This document shows positions 32,948 through 44,100 of a DNA stretch of 64,000 bases, one piece after another. The notes under the pieces were generated by a model. The model did not search any database. It was not told the DNA's origin and saw only the letters and a list, made by a program, of their open reading frames with translations. The DNA lies in NCBI GenBank assembly GCA_024643795.1, contig JAHEMF010000003.1:46821-110820 (forward strand), given 5' to 3'. How positions within the stretch are numbered: the first letter of the stretch is position 1; each line of letters begins with the position of its first letter. The position numbers and the translations under genes are program-made. The DNA is from Bacteroidota bacterium (lineage in GTDB: Bacteria; Bacteroidota; Bacteroidia; AKYH767-A; OLB10).

Positions 32948-35900
32948 TTAAACGTATTCACGAAGGTCAACAGGCACCACCTGTGTAACACCTTGCTCAA
33001 CCATTGTAATACCATACATGATATCTGTAGATGCCATGGTTTTCTTGTTGTGTGTTATGATGATGAATTGTGACTCAGTTGAGAATTTCTGAATGATCTT
33101 ATTGAATTTCTCAATGTTGGCATCATCTAGTGGTGCATCAACCTCATCGAATATACAGAACGGCGAAGGCTTCAGCAGATAAACACCAAATAGAAGTGCG
33201 GTGGCAGTGAGTGTTTTCTCACCCCCTGAAAGCTGCTGAATACTTAACGGTTTTTTACCTTTTGGTTGTGCAATTATCTGAATATCTGATTCTAGCGGAT
33301 TTGCAAGGTCTGTAAGTATAAGATCGCAGTTGTCTTCTTCAGAGAATAATGTTCGGAATACTTGAATGAAGTTTTCCCTCACTTTATGGTACGCATCCAT
33401 GAATTGCTCTTTTGCAGTTGTATCGATCTCTGCAATAGTTTGTAACAATGACTCTTTCGCCTCTTCCAGATCTGCTTTTTCTTTGTTGATGAATTCATAT
33501 CGCTCCTGGATCTCACTGTATGATTCCAGAGCCATTGGATTGATAGGACCGAAATTCGAAAGCTTGTTACGCATAACTTCAGTTTGATCTCTGAGTTCAT
33601 CCGGGTCTTTGTCGGGATCAGGCTCTTGATCCATAAGATCATCTAGTTGAATGCCAAATTCAATACTCAGTCTTTCTTGAAGTGAATTAAGTTTAAGCTT
33701 GTATTCACTTGTTTCAGATTGGATCTGGTGTAAGATAGTGTCAGAGTTCTCCTTTAATTTCCTCTTTTCGTTAACAGTTTTTTCTTCACTATCGATCAAG
33801 CCTTTTGATTTGTAATAATCTTCTTCTTTGCTTTGAACTGACTCTAATAAAGCTTGTTTATTCTGAAGGTGCTCTTCGAGTGTTGTGGCAAGCTGTTCAT
33901 CATGTTCATGAAGTGAAGCAATTTGAGTGGCAATTGCTTCAAGTTCATTCGCCTGCTCTTCTCGGTTGCGGGTAAGATTAGCTATCTGGTTATTCTTGTA
34001 GCTGATCTCGCGTGCTATGTTTTGGATCTTATTCTGCTGTTGAAAGAACTGAATGTTTTTATGATTCAGTGCATTTGTCATCTCACTAACGTGATGTTGC
34101 AGCTCGTTAGAATTATCCTGTTTGATTTTTTGCTGTTCAGTGAAGTTTGCGAGTTCAGCCATATAGGATGAAAGCTTTGTTTCTCTTACATCTTCAATCT
34201 CTTCACCTTTATTTTCAAGATTAGATAATTCCTCTTTAAGTTGATTGATGGTGGTTTGATTGATATCAATACCTGTGGAAATGAATTCACGATTTCCTGA
34301 TACCGAACTGATCATCCCATTTGTTCTTGCCAAAGCAGATTCAATTCGTGAAAGCTCAGCATTAACTTCAGAATATTTGCTACGTAGTTCTGTATGAGAA
34401 TTTTCTGCTTCACTTAGTTCAGATTGTAGTGATTCAACATTATTTCTGTGTCCACTGATCTGTTTTTCTAATTTTTCCAGTTGTTTAAGTCTGCCGGTTC
34501 TTCTTCCGTCACCAGAACTTACTGACCCTCCACCTACACTGTATCGTTGACGTAGAAACCTGCCTGAACGTGATAAGATAACGAATCGTTTACCCAACGA
34601 ACCCGTATTTACCTGTGTAAGGTTCTCTTCGTTACTAATGTAAACATGTCCTAGTAAATGGTTGAAAAGCCTTTCATATTTTTGATCAAATTCTACCACA
34701 GATAATGCGCTGACACAACCATCAGGTTGTGTGTTCGAATTTGATTCAATGTCATTTAGCTGATCAAGCACAAAGAAGTGAGCCCTTCCTTTGCCGGATT
34801 GGTTGAGGACTTGCAGTGCTGACCATGCATCCGACTGACCGTTTACCACGAAATGATTAAGAAATGGCTCAAGCAGATTCTCAATTGCTGATTTATATTC
34901 TTCACGACAATTGATGATCTCTGAAACCAGTGGAGCGTCTTTATAATTAGACTCAGCCGACTTAAGGTATTTGATCGATTCAGGAAAGCCTTCCATTCTT
35001 TCGATCATATTCTTTGTCAGCTCATGCTCGTTTGATTTTACATCATAACTGCGTTTTTCATCAGCAAGTTTCACATTGATCGACCTGATCCTATCTTCAT
35101 TTTGGCGGATCTTATTCTCAAGGGCTTCTTTTTCTGCTTTGTTTCTGTCTAACTCATCAGAAAGCTGTTGTTGTTCGGGTTCCAGTTTTTTTAACTCATC
35201 TTCAAAGGCGGTTAACTTAGTGTTACCACTATTGAGCTGATCAGAGAGGCGTTTTATTTCTTCATTGATTGATTTTGAACGGGCATCTCTTACTGCAACT
35301 TCTGTTTCATGCATGTTGATCTGCTGTCTCAACTCATGAACCTTCTGGTTCAATTCTTTAAGTTCAACCAACGATTGCTCGTACTGAGATTTGTTTTCAT
35401 CAACATTGGCTTTGAGATCACCAAGTTGCTTTTCAAATGTTTTTAATGTTTCCTCTTCATCCGATTTTTCAACCGAAAGCTGTTCTATCTGATCATTGAG
35501 TTCGGTAATGGTTTCCTGGTCTGCTATATTCTGCCTTTTGATCTGCTTTTCCTTGTCATTTAAGAAACTGATCTTGTCTTTGATGTTCTTCAGTTCAGTC
35601 TCTGACCTGGTTACGTTCAATATTATCTCGTTGATCTCTTTTTGTGCAACAGAATATTCTTTTTCTTTTTCGTGTGACTCAGTTTTTAATTGTTGGATAC
35701 GAGCCTCCATAACATCCAGATCAACATTAACCTTCAGCCTGTCATCCTGTGTTTGTTCTTCTTGAGCTTTTAATGACTGAAGTTTTTCACGGAACTCTCT
35801 TACTGCATAACATGAGTATGCAATTGAAATTTCTTTGTAATCGTCTTTTAATCTTTGGTATCTGTCGGCTTTTCTGGCTTGGGATTCCAACTGCTTCATG

Positions 35901-36502
35901 CTTTTTTCTATTTCAGCAAGCAAGTCATTTACACGATTCAGATCGGCGGCAGTTTCTTCAAGTCTTGCAAAAGTTTGTTTTTTTCTGATCTTATATTTGG
36001 AAATACCCGCTGCTTCTTCCAGAAGAGTTTGAATGGTGCTGTTTCTGTCATTCAGTATGTCATCGATCATTTTCAACTCGATGATAGCATAACTGTCCGG
36101 ACCGATACCGGTATCCAGGAACAGGTTATTGATATCCTTTAATCTGCAAGGAACCTGATTGAGAAGATATTCACTTTCTCCTGTTCTGTATAATCTTCGA
36201 GTTATGGTAACATTTGAATATTCTGTAGGCAGAATGCCTTTATTGTTTTCAAAAGTTAGATGCACCTCAGCCATGTTGGCTGGTTTACGGTTTCTGGTAC
36301 CATTAAAGATGATGTTCTCCATTTTCTCGGAGCGAAGCATTCTGGTTTTTTGTTCACCCAGTACCCAACGGATGGCATCTACTACATTGGATTTACCGGA
36401 GCCGTTAGGGCCAACAATGGAGGTCACCCCCTTGTCAAAGTGGATGGTAACCTTATCACCAAAACTTTTAAATCCTTTTACTTCAAGGTTAGTTAATCTC
36501 AT
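32948..36502 (-). CDS. smc: Chromosome segregation protein SMC
   Basis: SMC is the ATPase of the bacterial condensin complex, with ScpA and ScpB. The 1184-residue length is typical. The N-terminal head has Walker A GPNGSGKS at 31-38 with VVDAIRWVLGEQKTRMLR. Two long coiled coils flank a hinge near residues 520-680 (HFVVNGQSDAWSALQVLNQ). The C-terminal head holds the signature LSGGEKTLTATALLFGVYLL and Walker B PFCIFDEVDAPLDDANIEKF. It is a single gene, divergent from the small membrane-protein gene at 36746 and convergent with the lysine-rich protein gene. Confidence 0.97.
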   Translation of the reverse strand: MRLTNLEVKGFKSFGDKVTIHFDKGVTSIVGPNGSGKSNVVDAIRWVLGEQKTRMLRSEKMENIIFNGTRNRKPANMAEVHLTFENNKGILPTEYSNVTITRRLYRTGESEYLLNQVPCRLKDINNLFLDTGIGPDSYAIIELKMIDDILNDRNSTIQTLLEEAAGISKYKIRKKQTFARLEETAADLNRVNDLLAEIEKSMKQLESQARKADRYQRLKDDYKEISIAYSCYAVREFREKLQSLKAQEEQTQDDRLKVNVDLDVMEARIQQLKTESHEKEKEYSVAQKEINEIILNVTRSETELKNIKDKISFLNDKEKQIKRQNIADQETITELNDQIEQLSVEKSDEEETLKTFEKQLGDLKANVDENKSQYEQSLVELKELNQKVHELRQQINMHETEVAVRDARSKSINEEIKRLSDQLNSGNTKLTAFEDELKKLEPEQQQLSDELDRNKAEKEALENKIRQNEDRIRSINVKLADEKRSYDVKSNEHELTKNMIERMEGFPESIKYLKSAESNYKDAPLVSEIINCREEYKSAIENLLEPFLNHFVVNGQSDAWSALQVLNQSGKGRAHFFVLDQLNDIESNSNTQPDGCVSALSVVEFDQKYERLFNHLLGHVYISNEENLTQVNTGSLGKRFVILSRSGRFLRQRYSVGGGSVSSGDGRRTGRLKQLEKLEKQISGHRNNVESLQSELSEAENSHTELRSKYSEVNAELSRIESALARTNGMISSVSGNREFISTGIDINQTTINQLKEELSNLENKGEEIEDVRETKLSSYMAELANFTEQQKIKQDNSNELQHHVSEMTNALNHKNIQFFQQQNKIQNIAREISYKNNQIANLTRNREEQANELEAIATQIASLHEHDEQLATTLEEHLQNKQALLESVQSKEEDYYKSKGLIDSEEKTVNEKRKLKENSDTILHQIQSETSEYKLKLNSLQERLSIEFGIQLDDLMDQEPDPDKDPDELRDQTEVMRNKLSNFGPINPMALESYSEIQERYEFINKEKADLEEAKESLLQTIAEIDTTAKEQFMDAYHKVRENFIQVFRTLFSEEDNCDLILTDLANPLESDIQIIAQPKGKKPLSIQQLSGGEKTLTATALLFGVYLLKPSPFCIFDEVDAPLDDANIEKFNKIIQKFSTESQFIIITHNKKTMASTDIMYGITMVEQGVTQVVPVDLREYV

Positions 36503-36648
36503 AAACGATGGAAAATTGTTCTATAGAAGGGAATAAAAATTACATTTACTGCTTAATAAGCGTAGCAAATTTAGGGTTTAAAAGCTTTTCAAAGCCGTAT
36601 AGCCTGATCTTAAAAGAAATAGAGACCAACTTAAATCATAACAGCCTT

Positions 36649-36668
36649 AAAATCAAAAATTTGATTTT
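36649..36668. repeat. AT-rich inverted repeat upstream of smc
   Basis: A perfect 9-base inverted repeat (AAAATCAAA, two A, TTTGATTTT) lies in the 243-base divergent gap between smc and the small membrane-protein gene. It could be an operator or the terminator-like remains of a transcript. AT-rich palindromes occur by chance, so confidence is low. Confidence 0.3.
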
Positions 36669-36745
36669 TTAACATCTGTTCATAACAGTAGTTTGGTACC
36701 CTCATCTTCAAAAGTTGATAGAAATGCAATTAACCCCGGTTAATT

Positions 36746-37216
36746 ATGGATGACTTAAAAATAGTGCTTTATCTGGTAGTAACAGTTTTGTGGCTATTCT
36801 TGAACAACTATAAAAAAATACAAAAGCAGGCTAGAGAACGAAAGCTTGCAATGCCGCAACAGGATACCGCTGCTCCGGAAGCTGAGTTTAATACCAGCCC
36901 AGCACCAGCAAAATCAGAAAATAAGTCTATGAAGGAGATTCGTAAAGAATTACAAATGAAAGACTTAAAAGGGCGGCATAGTGCAAAAAGTAAAAAAGAC
37001 ACTGCTTTTAAATTTCAAGGCCACAGGGATGACCCAAATAAATATCAGGAAATAATTATTAGAGAAGGTGGTGATTTTCTTGCATCAGAAAAAGTAAATT
37101 TTAAAATTGCACCCGCTAAAGAGGATTATGAAAATCATTTATTGGAAGAAATAAATGAAACAGATTGGAAAAAAGCTGTTGTATTATCAGAGATTCTGAA
37201 TCGACCTTATGTATAA
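36746..37216 (+). CDS. Single-pass membrane protein, function unknown
   Basis: This 156-residue protein has one N-terminal membrane helix (IVLYLVVTVLWLFLNNYKK). It is followed by a cytoplasmic, highly charged and probably disordered stretch (Ala/Pro/Lys-rich, residues 30-100). A more ordered C-terminal part, YENHLLEEINETDWKKAVVLSEIL with the ending NRPYV, looks helical. No domain is recognised. Proteins of this layout are conserved in Bacteroidota as hypothetical. It is transcribed away from smc and lies upstream of the TonB-dependent receptor operon, separated from it by 132 bases and a promoter-like site. Confidence 0.65.
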   Translation: MDDLKIVLYLVVTVLWLFLNNYKKIQKQARERKLAMPQQDTAAPEAEFNTSPAPAKSENKSMKEIRKELQMKDLKGRHSAKSKKDTAFKFQGHRDDPNKYQEIIIREGGDFLASEKVNFKIAPAKEDYENHLLEEINETDWKKAVVLSEILNRPYV

Positions 37217-37269
37217 AAATTATTACAGAACCTATACAGGGTCAATGACTTGTAAAAAAATATTTTATG

Positions 37270-37302
37270 TTTGGAATTTACTTTTAAATATTCCTACTTT
37301 TA
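37270..37302 (+). promoter_or_regulatory. Bacteroidota-type promoter upstream of the TonB-receptor operon
   Basis: A -33 element TTTG (37270-37273) is followed after 21 bases by TACTTTTA (37295-37302), which matches the -7 consensus TAnnTTTG in all but its last base. The predicted transcript would have a leader of about 40 bases before the ATG at 37349. Confidence 0.45.
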
Positions 37303-37348
37303 CGCACCTCATGATAAATTATTGAAAACCTAACATTAATTTAACCCT

Positions 37349-40300
37349 ATGCTCAAAAGAATTTACCTATTAACGGCTGTGCTTTTAATTGGTTCCGGCT
37401 TGATCGCTTTCGGTCAAACCTCCGGATCTATTAAAGGTAAGGTGATTGACAAGGCTACAAATGAACCTCTGCCTTTCGCCAATGTAGTGGTAGAACTTAA
37501 TGGTAGTCAGGCTGGCGGAGGGGTTACCGATTTTGATGGTAACTTCAACATTAAGCCTCTGCAACCAGGTAAGTATAGCTTAAAAGCTTCATTTGTTGGA
37601 TATACAGCAGCTGAAGTAACTGGTATAATTGTATCAGCAGATAAAATTACATTCCAGGATATCATGCTTACCCCAGGGGGAGTTGATATTACAGCGGTGG
37701 AGGTTTCTGAATATAAGAACCCGATTATTGATAAGGGTAATCCATCAACGCAAACCACAATCACTCAGGAACAGATTCAAAGCGCACCTACTCGTGACGT
37801 AAGGGCCGTTGCATCTACAACTGCCGGCGTATATCAGGAAGATGAAGGTGAAGCTGTAAACGTGAGAGGTTCAAGGTCTAATGCTACTGACTATTATGTA
37901 GATGGTATCAAAGTGAGAGGATCCACTAACTTACCGCAGGCTGGTATCGAGCAGGTAACTGTTGTTACCGGTGGTGTTCCGGCACAATATGGAGATGCAA
38001 CAGGAGGTATCATTAATATAACAACACGTGGCCCTTCCAATGAATTCTTTGGTGGTGTGGAGTACGTTACCTCTGAATTGTTTGATGAGTACGGCTATAA
38101 TCTGGTTGGATTGAACTTGTCAGGACCTATACTTGCTAAGAAAGACGAACAAGGAAACAAAACTGGAACCATGCTTGGTTTCTTTATTTCAGGAGAATAT
38201 CAATTTGAGACCGATCCAGATCCATCTGCAGTTGGAATGTACAAGGTTAAGGATGATGTTTTCAATGACTTAAAAAATAACCCACTTACTACAAGTAGTG
38301 GAGGTGCTTCTCAGTTCCAGTTCAAATCTGAATTCCTTACCAGTGATGATTTTGAAAAGATCAAGATCAAACAAAATACTAAGTCAGAAGCCTATCGTAT
38401 TTCAGGAAAATTTGATTTCCAACCTGTAGATAACGTAACTCTAACCTTAGGTGGATCATACGATAATGTTGATAGAAATGATTATCAACATACCTACTCG
38501 TTGTATAACTATGATAACAACAATGAGAATAACCAGAATACTTGGAGGGTTTTTGGAAGGATAACACACAGATTAGGATCATCTTCAGCTAAAGGTGATG
38601 AATCATCGGCATCTGTAATTAAAAATGCATATTACTCTGTACAGGTTGACTACACCAAGACCAAACAGATAGTTCAGGATGGTGATCATGAAGACCGCTT
38701 TTTTGATTACGGTTACGTAGGCTATTTTGAGACTGTTAAAAAGCAGTTGCTTCAAAACGGTCAGTTTGGAACAGCCCCTTATTCTCTGGATCCAAATACC
38801 CAGGACACAATTTATTCTATTACAAATCCAAGCAACGGAGATACTATTAAGTGGCAACAAACTGCTTTCTACTCTGACTCAATTGTAAACTTTACTCCAG
38901 GTGGAGTAAATCCATTGACTCAAGCGTATACGTCTCAGTATTACAATCTGGCGGATGGAAATGTTGGAACATATTACTCTACATTGGCACAGATCACTAC
39001 TAATAATGGTTTGATCAATGGTACATTACCTAAAAACACTTATGCATTATACCGAAGTACAGGTTATACCTATAACTTATATCGTGAGACGGAAACTACT
39101 CAGCTTAGGTTCTCTGCACAGGTATCCGCTGATATAAAAGATCATGCTATTACAGCAGGATTCGAATATGAACAACGATCGGACAGGAATTATGGAATAA
39201 ATCCTGTAGGATTATGGGGTATCATGCGATTGAGAGCTAATGAAAGTAACAGTAGTCTGCTGAATATGAGTCTCACTCCCGGTACTTTTGATATTGACGG
39301 ACAATGGATATACTATGATCGCTTATACACTGATGACGGTGTTAAAGGATTTTACGAAAATCTTCGTGACAAATTAGGTATTACTGATTACTCAACTTAT
39401 GTTGACATCTTCAACATTGACAGATCGCTTCTTTCACTTGATCTGTTCACTGCTGATGAGATCCTGAACAGTGGTAATAACCTTGCTGCATGGTATGGTT
39501 ATGATTACAAAGGAAACAAGGTAAGCAGCAATCCATCTTTTGATGATTTCTGGACTGCTCGTGATGAGAATGGAAACTTCACTCGTCCGATCGGTGCATT
39601 TGAGCCTATTTACATGGCAGGTTTTATACAGGATAAATTTGCTATCAACGATCTTATCTTTAACGTTGGTGTAAGGGTAGACCGTTATGACGCAAACCAA
39701 AAGGTATTGAAAGATAAATATCTTCTGTATCCTGCAATCACAGCATCTGACCCACTTCTTTCTGGTATGGCTCGCCCGGGTAACATCGGAGATGACTTTG
39801 TGGTTTATGTAAATGATGTTAATAATCCTACTATTGATGGAGTTGTTGGTTATCGTAATGGCGATACCTGGTACGATGCTAACGGAGTTGAGGTAGCCAA
39901 CCCAAACATTCTTGCATTACAGGCAGGTGGGCAGATAGCTCCATGGTTGGTTAATACAGATCTGGCTAACAACGGTGTGCAAACCGATCAGTTTAAACCT
40001 TCTGATAGCTTCCGCGATTATAACCCACAGGTTACTGTGAGTCCAAGGGTGGCATTCTCATTCCCTATTTCTGATCAGGCTCTGTTCTTCGCTCACTATG
40101 ATGTATTGACACAAAGACCATCATCAAGGTCGCGTGCAAATCCATTAGACTATTACTACATGGAATCGCAGCAAGGTATAATTCTTGACAACCCAAATCT
40201 TAAGCCCGAAAGAACAACTGATTATGAATTAGGATTCAAGCAGTCAATTTCTAAGTCATCTGCAATCACTATTTCAGGATTTTATCGTGAGCTTCGTGAT

Positions 40301-41104
40301 ATGATACAGCAAACAAGAATAAACTTTGCATATCCTGTTTCTTATCTTACATATAATAATATTGACTTCGGTACTGTAAAAGGACTGACATTCGGATATG
40401 ACTTGAGGAGAACTGGAAATATTAGACTGAATGCGAATTATACACTTCAGTTCGCGGATGGAACTGGATCTGCTGATCAAACATCAAACAAACTTTTACA
40501 AAACGGACTTCCAAACCTGCGAGCCATCTTCCCACTTGACTTTGACCAACGTCATAACCTGGTGTTGTCATTTGATTACAGATATGCTTCAGGAAAAGAC
40601 TATAACGGACCAATGGTTAAGAATTCACAGATACTTGCCAACACAGGTTTAAATATGATATTCAGAGCCGGATCAGGATCACCATATAGCAAGCAAAGAG
40701 AAGTAACAACTCAGGCTAACAATCTTGGATTGCAGCAGGTTTCTTCAGGTACATTGGATGGATCGATCAACGGTTCAAGATTGCCATGGCAGTATCGTGT
40801 TGACCTTAGGATAGATAAAGATTTTGCACTGAACTTTGGAAAAGGAGAGAACTCCAGAGAAGCATCACTGAATGTTTATATTCTTATTCAAAATTTGTTT
40901 GATACAAAGAACATCATCAATGTATATAGCTATACTGGCAACCCTGATGATGATGGATATCTTGCATCAGCAGTTGGTCAATCACAAATTCCATTGCAAA
41001 CTTCACCTGATGCATTTGTTGATCAGTATAATATCAAGATCAATAACCCTGACAATTACAGCTTACCTAGAAGAGCACGTATTGGATTACAGCTGAACTT
41101 CTAA
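37349..41104 (+). CDS. TonB-dependent outer-membrane receptor with carboxypeptidase-regulatory-like domain
   Basis: This outer-membrane protein of 1251 residues has a signal peptide (LTAVLLIGSGLIAFGQ). A carboxypeptidase-D regulatory-like beta domain (GSIKGKVIDKATNEPLPFAN to about residue 110) comes next. The plug domain covers about 135-235, with VNVRGSRSNATDYYVDGIKV and GGVPAQYGDATGGIINITTRG. A beta-barrel runs to the C-terminus and ends RRARIGLQLNF with the terminal aromatic. It is not accompanied by a SusD gene, so it is not a classical polysaccharide-utilisation pair. The next two genes, a giant exported protein and a PorV-like barrel, follow after 49 and 40 bases. The transported ligand is unknown. 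Confidence 0.93.
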   Translation: MLKRIYLLTAVLLIGSGLIAFGQTSGSIKGKVIDKATNEPLPFANVVVELNGSQAGGGVTDFDGNFNIKPLQPGKYSLKASFVGYTAAEVTGIIVSADKITFQDIMLTPGGVDITAVEVSEYKNPIIDKGNPSTQTTITQEQIQSAPTRDVRAVASTTAGVYQEDEGEAVNVRGSRSNATDYYVDGIKVRGSTNLPQAGIEQVTVVTGGVPAQYGDATGGIINITTRGPSNEFFGGVEYVTSELFDEYGYNLVGLNLSGPILAKKDEQGNKTGTMLGFFISGEYQFETDPDPSAVGMYKVKDDVFNDLKNNPLTTSSGGASQFQFKSEFLTSDDFEKIKIKQNTKSEAYRISGKFDFQPVDNVTLTLGGSYDNVDRNDYQHTYSLYNYDNNNENNQNTWRVFGRITHRLGSSSAKGDESSASVIKNAYYSVQVDYTKTKQIVQDGDHEDRFFDYGYVGYFETVKKQLLQNGQFGTAPYSLDPNTQDTIYSITNPSNGDTIKWQQTAFYSDSIVNFTPGGVNPLTQAYTSQYYNLADGNVGTYYSTLAQITTNNGLINGTLPKNTYALYRSTGYTYNLYRETETTQLRFSAQVSADIKDHAITAGFEYEQRSDRNYGINPVGLWGIMRLRANESNSSLLNMSLTPGTFDIDGQWIYYDRLYTDDGVKGFYENLRDKLGITDYSTYVDIFNIDRSLLSLDLFTADEILNSGNNLAAWYGYDYKGNKVSSNPSFDDFWTARDENGNFTRPIGAFEPIYMAGFIQDKFAINDLIFNVGVRVDRYDANQKVLKDKYLLYPAITASDPLLSGMARPGNIGDDFVVYVNDVNNPTIDGVVGYRNGDTWYDANGVEVANPNILALQAGGQIAPWLVNTDLANNGVQTDQFKPSDSFRDYNPQVTVSPRVAFSFPISDQALFFAHYDVLTQRPSSRSRANPLDYYYMESQQGIILDNPNLKPERTTDYELGFKQSISKSSAITISGFYRELRDMIQQTRINFAYPVSYLTYNNIDFGTVKGLTFGYDLRRTGNIRLNANYTLQFADGTGSADQTSNKLLQNGLPNLRAIFPLDFDQRHNLVLSFDYRYASGKDYNGPMVKNSQILANTGLNMIFRAGSGSPYSKQREVTTQANNLGLQQVSSGTLDGSINGSRLPWQYRVDLRIDKDFALNFGKGENSREASLNVYILIQNLFDTKNIINVYSYTGNPDDDGYLASAVGQSQIPLQTSPDAFVDQYNIKINNPDNYSLPRRARIGLQLNF

Positions 41105-41153
41105 AATTGCAAATAAGTTAAACCAGTAACTGAAAGAAATTAAAATATAAGAC

Positions 41154-44100
41154 ATGATGAAGCGCGCTAAATTTATTAATGTTCTCATGGCTACCGCCGT
41201 AACGATGATCAGCATCATTCCAGGAGCGATAGCTAAAGAGAATGCGGGAGGTGTTGGCAATTCAAACTTGCAACAAGCCGCTTTGAATAAAGGAGCAGCT
41301 AACTGTAACCCTACAACAGCTAAAGCAGACCTTGATATCAATAATATTCGTACTACTGTATTAGTAGGTGGAGACATGTGGTGGGATCTATCAAATCCTA
41401 AATATGAGATACCAAAGGATGGAGGAGTGCACTCAATATTCGCCGGCGCTCTTTGGATCGGTGGAGTGGATGCGGGTAATCAGATTAAGGTTGCAGCACA
41501 AACTTACCGTCAAACAGGTATTGACTTCTGGGGTGGACCTATCGACCAGTCTGTTGTAAACATTACACCAAACAAATGTCTGACTTATGACAAACACTGG
41601 AAGATTACAAAAAATGAAGTGCTTGAATTTGTAGCTGATCCTTCTGACCCTGCGAAGCAAACTAATTCAATAAAAAATTGGCCCGGTAATGGTGACTTGT
41701 CTTCTAATGAAGATCAGTTCCTTGCCCCTTTCGTTGATGTAGACGCTGATGGTTTTTATAACCCATCTGTCGGTGATTACCCAGGTTATAATCTTTCAGG
41801 TGACTATCCATCAGTACCCGGTACCCCCAAAACAGAATGTAACGATTACCTTTTTGGTGATCAAACAATCTGGTGGGTGTTCAATGACGTAGGTAATGCA
41901 CATACTGAAACAAGTTCAGAACCTATTGGTCTTGAGATTCGTGCTCAAGCATTTGCTTTTAAAACAAATGATGAGATCAACAACATGACTTTCTATAAGT
42001 ATCAGATCATCAACAGATCTTCTTTGACTTTGAATGATACATATTTTGGTCAATGGGTGGATCCGGATCTTGGTAATGCCACTGATGACTATGTTGGATG
42101 TGACGTGCCCCGTGGACTTGGATATTGCTACAATGGTGATGCTGATGATGACGGTGTTGGTGGTTACGGTGTTAACCCGCCTGCAGTAGGTGTAGATTTC
42201 TTTCAGGGTCCTGTTGCCGATCTGGGCGATGGTATCGACAATGACAGAGATGGATGTGTTGACTGTACTTTCCTCGATTCAAGTGGTGTTATTTTAACCA
42301 TCCCTGATAATGTTTTAGGCGAGCAGATTATCATGTCAAAGTTTGTCTACTACAATAACGTTAACAACTCGCCAATTGGAAACCCTAACGGATTTACAGA
42401 TTTTTATAACTACCTCTCTGGTATTTGGTTAGATAATCAGCCAATTACTTATGGTGGTGATGGTCGTGATCCTAATGCACCGGTATGCGACTTTATGTTT
42501 CCTGGTGATACAGACCCTATCAATTTCCCAACTTTAGGCGAATGGAGTGAGGCTTCTGCTGGTAACCCACCGGAGGATAGAAGATTCCTGCAATCTGCCG
42601 GAACATTTACATTGCAACCTGGTGCAGTCAACTATATAACAACAGGTGCGGTTTGGGCCAGAGCGCAAGCAGGTGGTCCGCTCGCTTCAGTTAATTTGAT
42701 GAGACTAGCAGATGATAAGGCTCAGGCATTGTTCGACAATTGCTTTAAGCTGATAGATGGACCTAATGCACCTGATCTTGCTATTCGTGAATTAGACAAG
42801 AAGTTGATATTTACATTGCAGAATACTGATACTTCAGCGGTTGAATTGTATAGTGAGGTTGATCCAACAATTGTTGGATACCCTGATTCGCTTGCAACAT
42901 TCAATTTTGAAGGCTATCAGATATTCCAACTAAGAGATGCGCAAGCTACAATAGCTGACTTTGGTGATCCTGACAAGATTCGTTTACTCGCACAATGTGA
43001 TGTTCGAAATGGAGTAACCCAATTGGTTAATTTCAGTTTTGATGCAACACTGAATGCCAATATTCCTGAGGAAAAAGTTTTTGGAACAGATGCAGGAATC
43101 AAACATTCATTTGTAATTACTAAAGACCTGTTTGCCTCAGGATCAACTGGACTTGTAAACAATAGATCCTATTACTACACAGTAGTTTCTTACGCCTATA
43201 ATGAGTACAAAAAATATGATCCAAACGATCCGTTAGCTCTTGACGGTCAAAAAACACCGTATCTGGAAGGTCGTAATAATGTTAAAAATTACACGGCAAT
43301 ACCACATATACCGGCTGTTGAAAATAATGGCCAGATCCTGGGTTCTGATTATGGCGATGGTCCGATGATCACTCGATTTGAAGGACAAGGAAATGGTGGT
43401 AAGTCACTTGACTTGGCGAAAGACTACATATCTGAGTTAATGAATCCACCTTATGAGATCCAGAGACCTCAATATAGGAATGCAAGAGGTCCGATAGATA
43501 TCAAAGTATTTGATCCGACATTGGTACCAAACCACAACTTCGAGGTTCGATTTGATGGTGTAACTGACACCAGCGGATATTACATTTATAATTTCTCGAC
43601 CAATACTGTTGTGAATTCTGAGAGAAGTATCTCTCAGGTTAACGAACAGATTCTCCCTGAATGGGGATTAACATCTGCAATCAATACTGTTATTGAAGCA
43701 GGTAAAGTTGGATCGATTAACAATGCATTCCTGGAGTCTTCAATTTCTTACAACCCTTCAGACTTTATATGGTTAGAGTCAGTTAAGGATAATAACAATC
43801 CATTGTCCCCTGATGAAAACTGGATCCGTTCAGGACCGGATGACATATTCCCTGGCCTTGATAATGATCAGGTTTATGAAAAAGTAGTGGATGGAACATG
43901 GGGCCCATTTAAGCTTACATCTAAAGATTACCCGGGACCTAAATGGCAGTCTGTTGCTGAAGCACAGGTTTCACTGTCACCTGTAGGGCTTTCTAAATCT
44001 TCTATAGCCAGTGTTGACATCATCATAACTCCTGATAAGAACAAATGGAGCCGTGCTGCTGTATTAGAAACCGGTGATGCCAATACAATTGGTGGAGCTG